A DNA stretch of 64,000 bases from Isoetes taiwanensis (taxonomy: Eukaryota; Streptophyta; Lycopodiopsida; Isoetales; Isoetaceae). Shown here piece after piece: positions 23,263 to 34,639 of the stretch (position 1 is the first letter of the stretch; every line of letters begins with the position of its first letter). The translations under genes were made by a program, and so were the position numbers. The stretch lies in assembly GCA_021234155.1 (NCBI GenBank), contig JAJEKV010000046.1, positions 2,911,258 to 2,975,257 on the forward strand, in the 5' to 3' direction. A model generated the notes under the pieces. The model worked only from the letters and a program-made list of their open reading frames with translations, did no database searches and had not been told where the DNA came from.

Positions 23263-24005
23263 TGATTCTATCGCCAAGAAATTGCAGTGAAACAAAACCT
23301 CAGCTTATAATCAATTGAAGTTAAAAATTGAACAAAGGAGAACAGGATTCTATTAATCAAAGATAACAACCGGCATAAAGCCTGGACAACTGCTAGGAGC
23401 ACACCTCAAACCACCCAAGACTTTCGGGCACGAAATTATTATCGTCTTCAGCAAAGATTCAATTGACCTTGGCCACAATATGCTTTTACTTGGCATCACT
23501 AAGGTTGTAGCTTAAGGCGGGAACAAGAGCTATGATTAATTTGAATAGAGGAGGTTTTGGGCAAAATTTTGGATTTGAGTAAGAAAATCCGGATATCATG
23601 TCTTATTTATGCAGATAGAAATGGCTATTCTGGAATCGGCCTTTTTGGCATGAGAAAAATAGCTTGCTGGAAAAGGGCGGGAAGAGGCAGATACATCGGC
23701 CAGAAATATCTCTGGCAGTCCCTTTCTTAGTCGTAAATAGGTGGGAACTGATAGCTAAGAGGAAATCGGCCATGATTAGCATAGATTCGGCCTTTTTCTA
23801 AGGGCCCAAAGGGTTCTGTGCCATTCCGGTTCAGTTCCGGAAGTTTGAGCGTTGGTTCTATCTGCAAGCTCGGCCCCCGTTATCAGCCACATACATCCTT
23901 TAAGAAATTGTTAAATTTGTTTCCTTCTAAATATTCCATATGTCCTTGCCCCTTGCCCTTTGAATCTTTGTTGCTGAGCCACTCCCAGAAGCCTCCGTGT
24001 ATCGT
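23263..24005 (-). repeat. LTR copy A, minus orientation
   Basis: It shares gaaattgcagtgaaacaaaa at the left and the wording ccttgccccttgcc at the right with the better defined LTR at 25,293-26,036. Its first bases are replaced by the preceding LTR, and its right end runs directly into the next copy. Confidence 0.6.
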
Positions 24006-24799
24006 TGGTTACAATTAAGGAAATTGCAGTAATTGATAGACAGCTTCAACTTATTGCCACAAAAAGAACAAAGAAATTAATTCAGTTTTTCTCAGGAATA
24101 GACAACTAGTTTAAAACTGGAACAATTTAACAGGAGTTCTCTTAACCACCCAACCGGGCTCAAGCACCACAAGAATTCGTTATCTTGTGTTCAACAAGGA
24201 TCTTAACTCGCAGCTTCAACAGAGCAGACAAGAATTCGTTATCTTGTCTTCAATGGGTCAGCACTGGCAGAAACGATGGCTGGTAGCTGGATACAGCGGC
24301 AACTTAGAGCAGGAATAAAAACTGGTATTAAGGCTGGGTCGTAAGCTTAAGCAAGAGCAGAGTTTAGCAAAGCTAGGTCGATGATCCAAATCAATGCTTC
24401 GACCCAATTTATAGAATGGAGGAACGGCCTTTTTTCTGAAATTAGTCTGCCGAAAATATCTTAGTTAAAGGCAAAGGATAATCTTGCAAATAGATTTTGC
24501 GTGGAAATAGCTGGCCGATCCCTTTTCTTCTGAGACGATCCCCTTTTTTGTCTGGGACGTATGGCCATGATTAGCATAGATTCGGCCTTTTTCTAAGGGC
24601 CCAAAGGGTTCTGTGCCATTCCGGTTCAGTTCCAGAAGTTTGAGCATTGGTTCTATCTGCAAGCTCGGCCCCCGTTATCAGCCACATACATCCTTTAAGA
24701 AATTGTTAAATTTGTTTCCTTCTAAATATTCCATATGTCCTTGCCCCTTGCCACTGAATCTTTGTTGCCTGAGCCACTCCCCCGAGCCGCTCCGTATCA
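24006..24799 (-). repeat. LTR copy B, minus orientation, ending GTATCA
   Basis: A diverged member of the same family. It ends GTATCA at 24,794-24,799, contains ACCACCCAACCGGGCTCA near 24,150, and has a minus-strand TATAAAT at about 24,406. Its right 260 bp are nearly identical to the ends of copies A and C. Confidence 0.65.
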
Positions 24800-25292
24800 G
24801 GTCCTTCCCTTCTTTCAGTCGATCGACCTCGATAAATCTCTAAAACCCCGAAAGAAATTCCATCAAAACCCTTGTCATGAAAAGAGATATATTGGTCCTT
24901 CCCTTCTTAAGGCCAATCTCTTTCCCCCGAGAAAAATCGGCATGCCCTCCACTTTTCTGTGACCATTTATTCTGGCAAAAGCATTAAGCGGATTAGGAGA
25001 ATTTGGCGAGGGGAATTTGTAGGCGGCGGATTAACAGTGGAGGTTGATTTGGAAGTGGAGATTTGGGGAATTGCTAGGTAAAAATCAAAGTAAAACAAGG
25101 CTATTTGCTCCAACTTAGTTTGATAATCTTGCTTTCCGGATGTAGGCGTGGCAAAGCAATTTGATTAGCAATTTGCTTGGCTATAAAATCCTTGATTCTT
25201 AATGCTGCACAAATACTTGTTGATCTGGAGAGATATTAAAACGGCTGGCCATTGCACAGGATATGAGAATAGAATCTAGGCTCGATACCACT
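24800..25292 (-). repeat. Leader fragment of the LTR element with primer-binding site
   Basis: On the minus strand TGGTATCGAG (25,281-25,290) lies two bases from the LTR at 25,293, in the position of a primer-binding site. The remaining few hundred bases show no gag or pol frame. Confidence 0.5.
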
Positions 25293-26036
25293 TGATACGT
25301 TCGAAGAAATTGCAGTGAAACAAAACCTCAGCTTATAATCAATTGAAGTTAAAAAATTGAACAAAGGAGAACAAGATTCTATTAATCAAAGATAACAACC
25401 AGCATAAAGCCTGGACAACTGATAGGAGCACACCTCAGACCACCCAAGCGGGCTCAGGCACGAGAAATCGTTATCTCGTCTTCAACAAAGATTCAGTGAC
25501 CTTGGCCACAATATGCTTGCACTGGCATCACTAAGGTTGTAGCTTAAGGCAGGAACAAGAGCTATGATTAATTTGAATAGAGGCGGAGGGTTTTTGGGCA
25601 AGGCTGGATTTGAGTAAGAAAATCCGGATATCATGTCTTATTTATGCAGATAGAAATGGCTATTCTGGAATCGGCCTTTTTGGCATGAGAAAAATAGCTT
25701 CTTTGGAAAAGCGGGAAAAGCGGATACATCGGCCCGAGAAATATCTCTGGCAGTCCCTTTCTTAGTCGTAAATAGGTGGGAACTGATAGCTAGGAGGAAA
25801 TCGCCATGATTAGCATAGATTGGCCTTTTCTAAGGGCCCAAAGGGTTACATGCCATTCAGGTTCAGTTCCGGAAGTTTGAGCGTTGGTTCTATCTGCAAG
25901 CTCGGCCCCCGTTATCAGCCACATACATCCTTTAAGAAATTGTTAAATTTGTTTCCTTCTAAATATTCCATATGTCCTTGCCCCTTGCCACTGAATCTTT
26001 GTTGCCTGAGCCACTCCCCCGAGCGCTCAGGTATCA
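25293..26036 (-). repeat. LTR copy C, 744 bp, TGATAC...GTATCA
   Basis: The ends form a perfect 6-bp inverted repeat: TGATAC at 25,293-25,298 and GTATCA at 26,031-26,036. The adjacent primer-site-like sequence shows that its sense is leftward. It is the best delimited LTR of the family that also covers 23.26-24.80 kb. Confidence 0.8.
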
Positions 26037-26530
26037 AGAATGAAGCAATTTTTTTCCTCAAGATTGACACGGGACGTTCAATCTGGAAGGGAAGGAAGGA
26101 TTACGGCTTTATGCGGCTAGGGAAACTCGGGCCCTTCTTCGAGAAGAAGGAAAATGTGTTTAAAAACTAGAAGTTATGTTGTCAAGGGATAGACTAGATT
26201 TTTAAGCTATGAATTAGATGTCATAGGTTGGTTAACTTTTAAAAACAAGAGCCCGCGTATTGAGGCATGGCCCGATAGCAGTCGGTGGTGAGGCCCTAAA
26301 CATGAGCAGGGCTATATCGAAGCAGTAGAACAATCTAGAATAGGGCTTAATCGATTCTATTAAAGGCGAATCTAAGATATTTGTGGACGAACCGCTTTCC
26401 TATATTTATCTGGCGATTATAATCGGATATTATGAAAAGGGTGATCCGGATTAAAGGTCAGATCTAGCCTTATAAACATAACGCCCTCGTAAGAAATCAT
26501 TCCAGCTGCATTAGCCTCGATACCAATTTT
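26037..26530 (+). repeat. Gypsy-type LTR fragment, plus orientation
   Basis: Direct copy of about 28,990-29,490 and reverse complement of about 11,030-11,480. Shared wording includes ctagaagttat, gggatagactagatttttaagc and the TATAAACATA box at about 26,470. It is fused directly to the end of LTR copy C and may be the 5' LTR of the gypsy element downstream. Confidence 0.65.
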
Positions 26531-27779
26531 GATACATGCCATAAATGACCGGACAATCTTTGGTTTTATGTGGTAGACCAACATACATGCATTGCAACAA
26601 CTTATACAACCTTAAGGGAAATCGGAGACAACGATGTGTATGTTTTCTACATGGCAAGAAATTGAGCTTCAGGGAGTTTATTGTCAGAAAAGAAAGAAAC
26701 ACGAGAATCAAAACCTTCCAATAATATTTTCACGTAGATAGTTATTTAGAGGAGGCATTCAAAGTGCAGTCTTGCCGAATGCTCTTTTCTCGAGTCGTTG
26801 GACTTCTTCTCTGGAAAAATCATTGCCCTATCGATGGTTTGGGAAAATCCACTTAAGGTTTGGTCTCATTATTATGGTCATCCAAGGTGGGTTTGACAAA
26901 GCTTTCAGGGTTACTAACTCTAGCTCTAGTGAGCCGATATTTGTTGGCTTCAACACTACAATGAGGTCGAAAAATATCATTCACGTCATGAATATGCAAA
27001 GATAGCCTTTGGCTCTAAATGGAGAATGGACTTTAGCGTCTTGGAGACACTAGGGTTATTTGAGAATAGCTATGATGGTGAATGGAACATTGACATAGGG
27101 AATTTTAGGAATTCAAGGTTCATGCTAATTTGGAGATAATACCTACGACTAAGACTAAGATGCGGTCGATAAAGGGAACCTTAAAAGGTTGTTGTGTAGA
27201 AAGTCTAGACATAATTTGTCAATGTGGTACCAATAGGATGGTCCAAGAAATTCTAGGAAAAAAAATCTAACGGCATATACAAACAAGAAGATTGGAAATT
27301 GACAAGGTCTAGAAAAGACAAATCCTTGCACGATTAACTAGGGAGAAGCTCAATAAAAGCATTTGATCAGGGATAACCTCACTATACAAAATTATGCTGA
27401 AAGTGATGCAGAGAATTCCATGAGGAAATATATGATTGCATGCCTAAGGAAAGGAGCTGATGGCATTAGAGTTAAAATCCAAATGAAATAATGACTCTTC
27501 CTATCGATTCATACGTTAGCCATGTAAAATATTTGGCAATGGTAGAGACAATAACTAATAATTTATCTCAATATTATGCTCATCGATAAGTGGTCGAGGA
27601 CGATCCATTTTGAAAACAGAAGGAATGTTGCCATTTTTCCACGCATGGATATAAAAGAATGTCAGGAGATCATCTCGCAGAGTGCGGAAGTCAGAATGGA
27701 ACAGGAATTTTTTTTCATGAGTTACTCAGATGTATAGGTCAAAAGGATACATGAACGCCATGACCTTCCACATTCTAGG
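26511..27779. other. Decayed retroelement DNA, mostly unreadable
   Basis: A minus-strand frame at 26,511-26,711 contains CMYVGLPHKTKDCP, which resembles a damaged gag zinc knuckle. The rest, to about 27,780, has no frame longer than 80 codons and no motif I can name. Its position between a gypsy LTR and gypsy integrase suggests degraded gag/pol sequence. Confidence 0.35.
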
Positions 27780-28620
27780 CATAGAGGCAATCAAACTATT
27801 TTGACCACTGCAAAGAGATGTTTTATTGGCATAAACCTGAAAGAAATGTTAGGTATATGTAGAAGCTTGTATTGTTTGTCAACAAATCAAAGCCTCTACT
27901 AGCAAGCCTACCATTTATTAGGTTTTTATCGATCCTTTTGAAAGCTTAGAAGCACTACACAAAGTCAACTCAAAGGAATGACTAGATTTGGACAGTTGTA
28001 GGCAGATTGTCTAAACAGGTTTACCTTCTCCAATGCAGATCGAGCATGATAGTTCCTCGAGCAAGCGAGTTTTTCATGAAGGAAAGGCGACACAATTCTA
28101 ATTGATAGGGATTCATTATTTTGCGATGGGTGTGGTGCGGACTTATGAAGGATCTAGAAAGATATCCTTTGGAATCTCTAATTACGGAACTAGGAGGAGA
28201 AGTGTTAGCCGGATGAAGTAACAAGTGACTTTACAAACATTCTTCAAAAAGCAAAAGAAAACTTGTACCCAAAAGAGCCGGAATTAGCGATTGCTATACT
28301 TATGAGGAAACGAAGGAAAGTTGACTATGGAAAAAAAGGTTAATGTGCGGATACATATTTCCAAAGAAAACTTCTGAGAAAAAAAAAAAGGGTAATAGGT
28401 ACGTTAAATCGGTTCTTAGGTAATATGGCCTATTGACGAGGAAAGTCACCGAGAAGGCTTATTATTTGCATTTCTATATAAATGGACTAACTTGCATCCA
28501 GTTTTTAATGTTAGAATACTAATGCCCTATAAGGAAGTGAAATTTTTTCATAAGATTCTTGAGAAAATGGAACATGAGAACCTCCTAACATTAAAAAGGA
28601 GACAAGGAGGTGCTAGAGAT
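27780..28620 (+). pseudogene. Ty3/gypsy integrase remnant
   Basis: Pieces in shifting frames follow the order of a gypsy integrase. A damaged H2C2 zinc region reads FYWHKPERNVRY and then CLSTNQSL (27,815-27,900). The catalytic-core start is readable as a WTVV-like and DRLSKQVYLLPMQ-like stretch (about 27,985-28,050), followed by a DRDSLF-like piece (about 28,105). The region before the chromodomain reads EKAYYLHF, TNLHPVFNVRILMPYKE (28,450-28,540). Stops and frameshifts are many. Reverse transcriptase is not recognisable upstream. Confidence 0.7.
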
Positions 28621-28724
28621 GCTCATCAAGATAAGGAGACACAAACTTCTTTTTATCAAAAGAAATATCTAAAGATTGATATGTCTTTGGTGTGAGTTAG
28701 AATCTTTATTAATGATTAAAAAAG

Positions 28725-28990
28725 TCAAGACCTCTAAAAAGAATTGAGGCCATTCCTAAAAAGAACGGAATGAGCGTCTTTAAAAGGAATTGAGATGAAA
28801 GACCTCTAAAAGAAGCGAGGCCATTCCTAAAAAGCTGGAATGAAATACGTAAAGGAATTGAGATGAAAAGACCTCTAAAGGCGAGGCCATTCCTAAAAAA
28901 ATGGAATGAACATCTAAAAAGAAATGAGATGAAAAAAAAAAAAAAACTCTAAAGGAAGTGAGGCTGATTCCTAAATGTTGGAATCAACAT
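28725..28990 (+). repeat. Minisatellite of about 60-70 bp units in the gypsy LTR
   Basis: About four units contain gacctctaaa, gaggccattcctaaaa, ggaatga and gaattgagatgaaa in order. The inverted copy is at 11,480-11,690. It lies upstream of the LTR TATA box and so in U3. Confidence 0.75.
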
Positions 28991-29665
28991 CTTTAAAAAG
29001 AATGAAGCAATTTTTTCCTCCAAGATTGCCCAGCGGACGTTCAATCTCGGGAAGGGAAGGATTATTACTGACTTTTTATGCGGTACTAGAGGGAAGCGGC
29101 TCGAGGCCCAACTCGGAAGAAGGAAAATGTGTTTAAAACTAGAAGTTATATTTGTCAAGGGATAGACTAGATTTTTAAGCTATGAATTAGATGTCATAGG
29201 TTGGTTAACTTTTAAAAACAAGAGCCGACGTATTGGGGCCTTAACGGATCGCGTAGTGTGAGGCCCTAAACATGAAACAGAACGTATCCAGGCTGACCAG
29301 AACAATCTAGAATAGGCTTTAATCGATTCTATTAAAAGGCGAATCTAAGATATTTATTGGAATGAGCTGCCCTTTCCTATATTTATCTGGCGATTATAAT
29401 CGAGATATTATGAAAAAAAGGGTGTCCAGGATAAAGGTGGAATCTAGCCTTATAAATATAACATTTACCTCTGTAAAGAAATCATTCCGGCCTGGCGTAG
29501 CTGAAGAGAAATCTTTGGCCCCGCCGATGGCGGATCCTAGAGTCTTGAGTTAGATTTGAGTCAAGCAAGATAGCGGTTTCTTCTTTGGGAAAACAGGCAG
29601 GTTGGGTGGATTATTTTTTTCCTCCTAAAGATTGGAGTGCAATTACTTAGCTTCAGTTCTTTTAA
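28991..29665 (+). repeat. Gypsy 3' LTR remnant, plus orientation
   Basis: It follows the integrase remains in the expected place and orientation. It matches 26,037-26,500 directly and 10,845-11,480 inverted. The homology stops after cttagcttcagtt near 29,656, so the LTR end TGTATCA seen in the 10.8-kb copy is missing. Confidence 0.65.
29451..29458 (+). promoter_or_regulatory. LTR TATA box
   Basis: TATAAATA is preserved in the same place in three copies of this LTR (also near 26,470 and, inverted, near 11,050), which supports a promoter role. Confidence 0.5.
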
Positions 29666-29788
29666 AGATGTTGATTCCAGTTCATATCCGTGGATCTGGA
29701 ACAATCCCACGAATATACCGAGAATCAACGGCCAACAATCACCCAAAAAACCCATAAGGAAACAATAAAAACGAATAAATCCCAATAA

Positions 29789-29866
29789 CGTGTGAATAAT
29801 AAACAAATATGTGGCAGAATATATATCCGTGTGAATAATAAACAAATATGTGGCAGAATATATATC
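29789..29866 (+). repeat. 39-bp unit in two perfect tandem copies
   Basis: The unit begins cgtgtgaataataaac and ends atatatatc; the copies start at 29,789 and 29,828. Because 39 is divisible by three, both strands show repeated 13-residue blocks, but no protein is supported. Confidence 0.9.
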
Positions 29867-32595
29867 CAGGAATGCTCTAGCTTGATTTGGCAATATGGCC
29901 CACACTTGGACCATGGTCCATTTATCAATAATAAAGTCAACTGCCGCCTATCTATAAATAAATATTTTAATAGCTATTTTCTGTTGACGCCTAGCAATTT
30001 TCATTCAGTATGATTTTTATCACACCCACCCAATTGATGAATTTTTACCACAAGACTTCAAGCTTTCAGCATTTCCAGCCAAAAAAGTATGATTTGGTTT
30101 GCAGATAGTGCGCTCTCTTATGCTCTATTCACATGCATAAAAAGCAAAAAACGTCGGTTGCAACATAGCGTGACATCCTGGGCAGCGCTGCGAATTTCAT
30201 AGCAGCACTGCAAATTTTTTAACAGTAGCAGCTGGGAGGGAAATCGTTTCTGCTGCAACGCCGGTCACGCCCACCTCCCTTGCTGCTGCTATTTTAGGAG
30301 CTCATGTGAATCTGCCATTATGACGTTGGCAATATATTTCATGGCCTCGTGTTTTCCGTGGCTTCCAGGAAATTAAACATTTGAAGTTACTCCATATTCG
30401 TGAACAGCATGGTTACCAAGGGGTATATGAGAACCAAGATGAAAAACAAACGGAAACTGCAACTAAAATGCTACTTTTATTCAGTGCAAATATACCACCA
30501 TGAAAAATACTGCACTACAGAGCAGATGCAATTCAAAAGAACAACATGTACAACCCCATACAAAAACAAGCTGCTCCCACCCAAGGACTCAAACGCTCTC
30601 CTGTAAAACATACACCATGAAGATTCAGGATAGGGAATTTACAGAAATAACGTTGCAGGCATACCTATGCGAGCAGCTTTCCAGAAGAATCCTCGAAAAT
30701 TGTGGAATGAAGTAATTAGAAAGGTGTCCTTATTTATGAAAAAAAGGCTAACTTCACTTGATCAACTTGCTGCCTGATGACTTGCTCATTTCTACTGTTT
30801 CTAGTTATAGTGCAACAAAAGGAAAAGTAAAGATGTAACACAACAATAGGATGGATAGCTATTAGAGTTTTTTACATTCACAGCCTAACTACATAAATTG
30901 GCCAACAAAGTATCTCCAATTTTAAATGAAACCTCCTATTATCACTAGCAGATTCTTGAATATTTTATAAAGCTTAACTTGGTTGCTTCTTTACTAGAAC
31001 AGAAAGAAGATTAGTTTACTGATTTTTCTAAGACAATAGTTTACCCTGTTCTTCTGCTTAATACAGTAGGAAAGTGCATCTTGACGTATGCGCATGTACA
31101 CAACACTAATAAGGCCACCGTCAAAAAGGACTGGAAATTGAAAATTGCCGACTGCCGTGTATAATGAAATGAAAAACACACAGGAGAATTAGTAATGAGC
31201 AAATTTTAACAATATGTACGCCAAACGTCCACTTCTGGCCTAAAAGAGTTATAGTGCGTAGCCAGCATGCAATACATTTTCAGATGCATATTATATAGAA
31301 GATGCCCCTATTCTTCAGTGAATTGACACTCGATTTAAGCATATGTTCCAGTCACATCAATTTAACTTTTTATACCATCAGCAGTACCAAGAAGTTAGCA
31401 CGTAAGTTAGCAGTACCAAGAAAGAAGCCATACCATATTAAGTACAACCAGCTCGCCTATTTGCCAAATTATGACGTTTTAACCTGCTAAGAAAGCAGAT
31501 GCATATTGCTGAGCTTATATCTCGTTTACAATTTAATGGAAAAAGCACATATCAAACATTAATATCAATAAGCACATAACATTTAATGGATAAATTTAAT
31601 ATCAAACATGAGGATTTTGCTGTATAGGGGTCCAAATGCCAGCAACTGCTACATAGCCTCAAAATCAATGAGGTGGCATAAATCATTACCTCATTGCGCA
31701 TTACTATTATTTTAATCGACAGGCCACTTCCAGATGAAACCACAAATCAAACCAAGCAGGCATCTATATAGGGAAAAGGCTTTGTGCTTTGTGCATCTGG
31801 CTTCTCTTTTATAAGAATCTCTTCTGCTCAAAACAGATTATCTGTTGCAAAACTGGAAACTTATGTTGGTACATCTTTGACTGCTGCACTAATACATAAC
31901 CTATGTTCCATAACAGTGCCGAGCATTGTGCAGAACAATTAACTACAAACAAAGCAATTTGTTCTGGTTGTACCCTATCTTCCCTAATACAAGGCTACAA
32001 AGTTATAAAAACTGAATCACTGCATTTCGATCCCAAATTGTATGCAGCAGATTCACGCCGTCTGTATTTGCACGCATAATAATAATTGATGATGACAAAC
32101 GTTGTTCTTATGCCAATGTAGCCTGTTCATCCTGGCCTTAGGCTGAGTTCATAGGCAAAGCAAATGCTGAAAAGAAAGAAGGAGAAAAGAACTGAGAAGA
32201 AAGCCTATATGGCATCGTAAAATCACCATAGTTCAGGTAAAGGCAGCCATGCCAAGGATAAGAATATCATTTTAACGGTCAGATCTTGTAGCATCAACTT
32301 GGCACTCATGCCATGGCCCAATGGAGACCAAGGGCAAAATAAAAACACAATGAACTCATGCAAGGGGACTTACCTCTCCAGTTACAAAATGGAGGCAGTT
32401 TGAGAGCTGGAAGTCGCCGGAGTGCTCGGGTTGAAAGACTTATTGTTATTTAGTCATATTGCCACGTAGGCAATATTGACACGCCGGCAATAAGCAATCA
32501 TAACATAGCATTTTGAAATCCTCGGCACCCACCCTATCACATTAGCGGTGCCAAGATGCAAAAATTTTTGGAGCACCATATTTATCGGACGCCGT
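29867..32595. other. About 2.7 kb without recognisable features
   Basis: All frames are short and unlike known proteins. I see no long repeat shared with other parts of the window. A CTG/GCAGC-rich stretch lies around 30,180-30,290. Confidence 0.45.
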
Positions 32596-32726
32596 CATGT
32601 TGTAGCCACGGGCATATCCGTGGTATATTCATGTCTTTGACATGTTATAGCCACGCCCAAAAAAAATTACACGGCGTTTTTGTGGGCTTAGTGGATTTTT
32701 TGCTATTTAAGGCTGGCTATAACATG
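32596..32726. repeat. Three copies of a 13-mer, one pair forming a hairpin
   Basis: catgttatagcca (32,641-32,653) and tggctataacatg (32,714-32,726) are perfect inverted copies separated by 60 bases. A one-mismatch direct copy, catgttgtagcca, is at 32,596-32,608. This may be the end of a small foldback element next to the copia fragment. Confidence 0.7.
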
Positions 32727-32799
32727 CCAACGTCCGACATTTACTGCGATGGAAATTTTTGGGCAGGGGCATGATTCCTGGTCGGGTGTTATCCTTGAG

Positions 32800-34140
32800 C
32801 ATTATTGGCTCGTGCTAATATTGGTGTTCTTGCTGCTGAAAATGTTCTTGCCAATATAGAAGTGCCTCATGACATTGATGATGGTGCGGGTGATGGTTTT
32901 AATGATGATGTTTTTGAAAATTCGGCTGATGAAGTCATTCAAGAAAATGTTGAGCATAATGCCGAGAATATTCTAAGGCGCACAACTCGCACTTGGGTTC
33001 CTACTCAAAAGATTCTTGGTTATCATGCGTTAGCTGTTTCTCATGATCCTGTTACATATGAACAAGCACTCGCTTCACCGAATCATGAGATGTGGAAAAT
33101 TGCAATGCATGACGAATATGATTCTTTGCTCTCTAAAGGTACTTGGAACATAACTGAATTGCCTTTTGGGAGAAGAGCAATCAAGTGTAAATGGGTTTTC
33201 AAGACAAAAATGTTGGTTGATGGAACTTTTGATAAGTTTAAAGCTCGCTTGATAGCCAAGGGGTACTCACAAATTGAAGGTGTTGATTATGAGGAAACAT
33301 TTTCTCCAGTTGTGTGTGTGACCACTGTTCGTGTAATGTTAGCCTTTGCAGTACAATTTGATTTGGAAGTTCATCAGATGGACATAAAGACTGCTTTTCT
33401 TAACAGAGATATCAAAGGAGAAATTTATATGGAACAACCCAAAGGTTTTGCTCTTTCAGGAAGGGAGTGAATGGTTTGTAAGTTGAATCGTTCTCTTTAA
33501 GCTTCAAGGAAATGGTATGAGAAAATGGATGCTTTTCTATGTTCCATTGGTTTTCGCTCCTCGAATGCAGATCCTAATCTTTATAGTAGGATTCAGGGCA
33601 AGTTATTCATTTTCATTGCACTCTATGTTGATGATAATATTCTTGTTTGTAATTATACGACACTCCTAACCACTGTGTCAAGAAGCAGCTAGCATCAACG
33701 TTTGAGATGATTGATTTTGGAAATATCCATTCTTGTCTTGGTTTCAACATTTAACGGGGTCGTTCAAAAGGATGGATGCATTTGAGTCACACGAATGCTA
33801 TGCTAGAGGCCGTGGACAAGTTTGGTCTATCACAGTGCAAAGTTGTAGCATCACCTATGGTTGTTAGTCCAAAATTTACATTTGTCTAAGCTGCATTGTC
33901 CTCAAACAGATCAAGAGCAGGATGCAATGAATCCTTATGTCAGTTTAATTGGAGCTCTTCAATATTTTGCACATGCTTCCCGTCCAGATATTTCATTTGC
34001 AGCAAATCTTTTGGGTCAATTTATGTTCAATCCTGGTAAAGAACATTGGATTGCTGCTAAACATGTTTTGAGATATTTGAAAGGAACAGCCAACTACGGA
34101 CTTAGACATCATGAAATGGTAGCACATAAATGTGATCATT
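32800..34140 (+). pseudogene. Second Ty1/copia pol fragment
   Basis: The first frame (32,805-33,470) begins after the integrase, in the linker with RRTTRTWVPTQK. It continues into reverse transcriptase: CKWVFKTK, KARLIAKGYSQIEGVDYEETFSPVV, HQMDIKTAFLN and GEIYMEQPKGF. A stop at 33,468-33,470 and later lesions break the middle; KLNRSL, RKWYEKMDAFL and LYVDDNIL are readable at 33,470-33,650. A last frame from 33,861 has SLIGALQYFAHASRPDISFA and AAKHVLRYLKGTANYGLR, then ends in unrelated DNA near 34,135, before RNase H. It differs in sequence from the copia at the left edge and is truncated at both ends. Confidence 0.93.
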
Positions 34141-34224
34141 GCAAGTGTCGGTATTTGTTCAATGTTGTCCCTGGTATATATCTATCTATCTTATCTACTC
34201 TATATGTCTTCTTATGTTTGTCGC

Positions 34225-34470
34225 GCTTATTCGACCGTCCATTCGAGATCCGACGGCTCACATGGCTTTGGGACGTATCCTACGGCCCAGATGGCTTGGG
34301 AGTTTATATATAATCCGTATAGACGCAATCCTACGGTCCAGGTTGATCTGATCCTGACCGCCGGTCCGAGATCCTACGGCTCACGTTGCTTTAGATATAT
34401 CCTACATGATCCTACGGTCCAGATTGATCATAATCCTTGGTCCAAGATCCTACGGCTCACATTGCATGCT
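34225..34470 (+). repeat. Degenerate minisatellite of GATCCTACGGCTCAC / TCCTACGGTCCAG words
   Basis: The core atccTACGG followed by ctcac or tccag recurs about seven times at irregular spacing of 20-45 bases. Frames across it are artefacts of the repeat. Confidence 0.75.
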
Positions 34471-34519
34471 CGGCCTTGGTATTTTCAACAAATTTTAAGG
34501 AAAGACTTTTAAATTTTTT

Positions 34520-34592
34520 TATGTTATTGGGGGGATTCGAACCCTGGTCATTTACCCCCCAACCCCCCATTCTAACCACTACACCAAGCATT
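34520..34592 (-). repeat. tRNA-like SINE head
   Basis: On the minus strand there is a Pol III A-box-like TGGTGTAGTGGTTAG (within 34,567-34,586) and a perfect B-box-like GGGTTCGAATCCC (34,532-34,544). They are at tRNA-like spacing and are followed by an A-rich tail at 34,510-34,520. A mature tRNA fold with a complete acceptor stem is not evident, so I read it as a tRNA-derived SINE or tRNA relic. Confidence 0.6.
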
Positions 34593-34639
34593 AATTCTAT
34601 AAATAATTTCAAATATACTTAAGGGTAATGTTCTAATTA

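Noticed and set aside
23818-26170. Three similar frames beginning MPFRFSSGSL
   Set aside because: They are translations of the shared LTR end and carry no protein signature.
34132-34512. 126-codon plus-strand frame after the copia fragment
   Set aside because: It reads through the TACGG minisatellite, so its repeated residues reflect the DNA repeat.
34520-34592. A functional tRNA gene
   Set aside because: The B box is perfect, but I could not pair a seven-base acceptor stem or find a normal anticodon arm.
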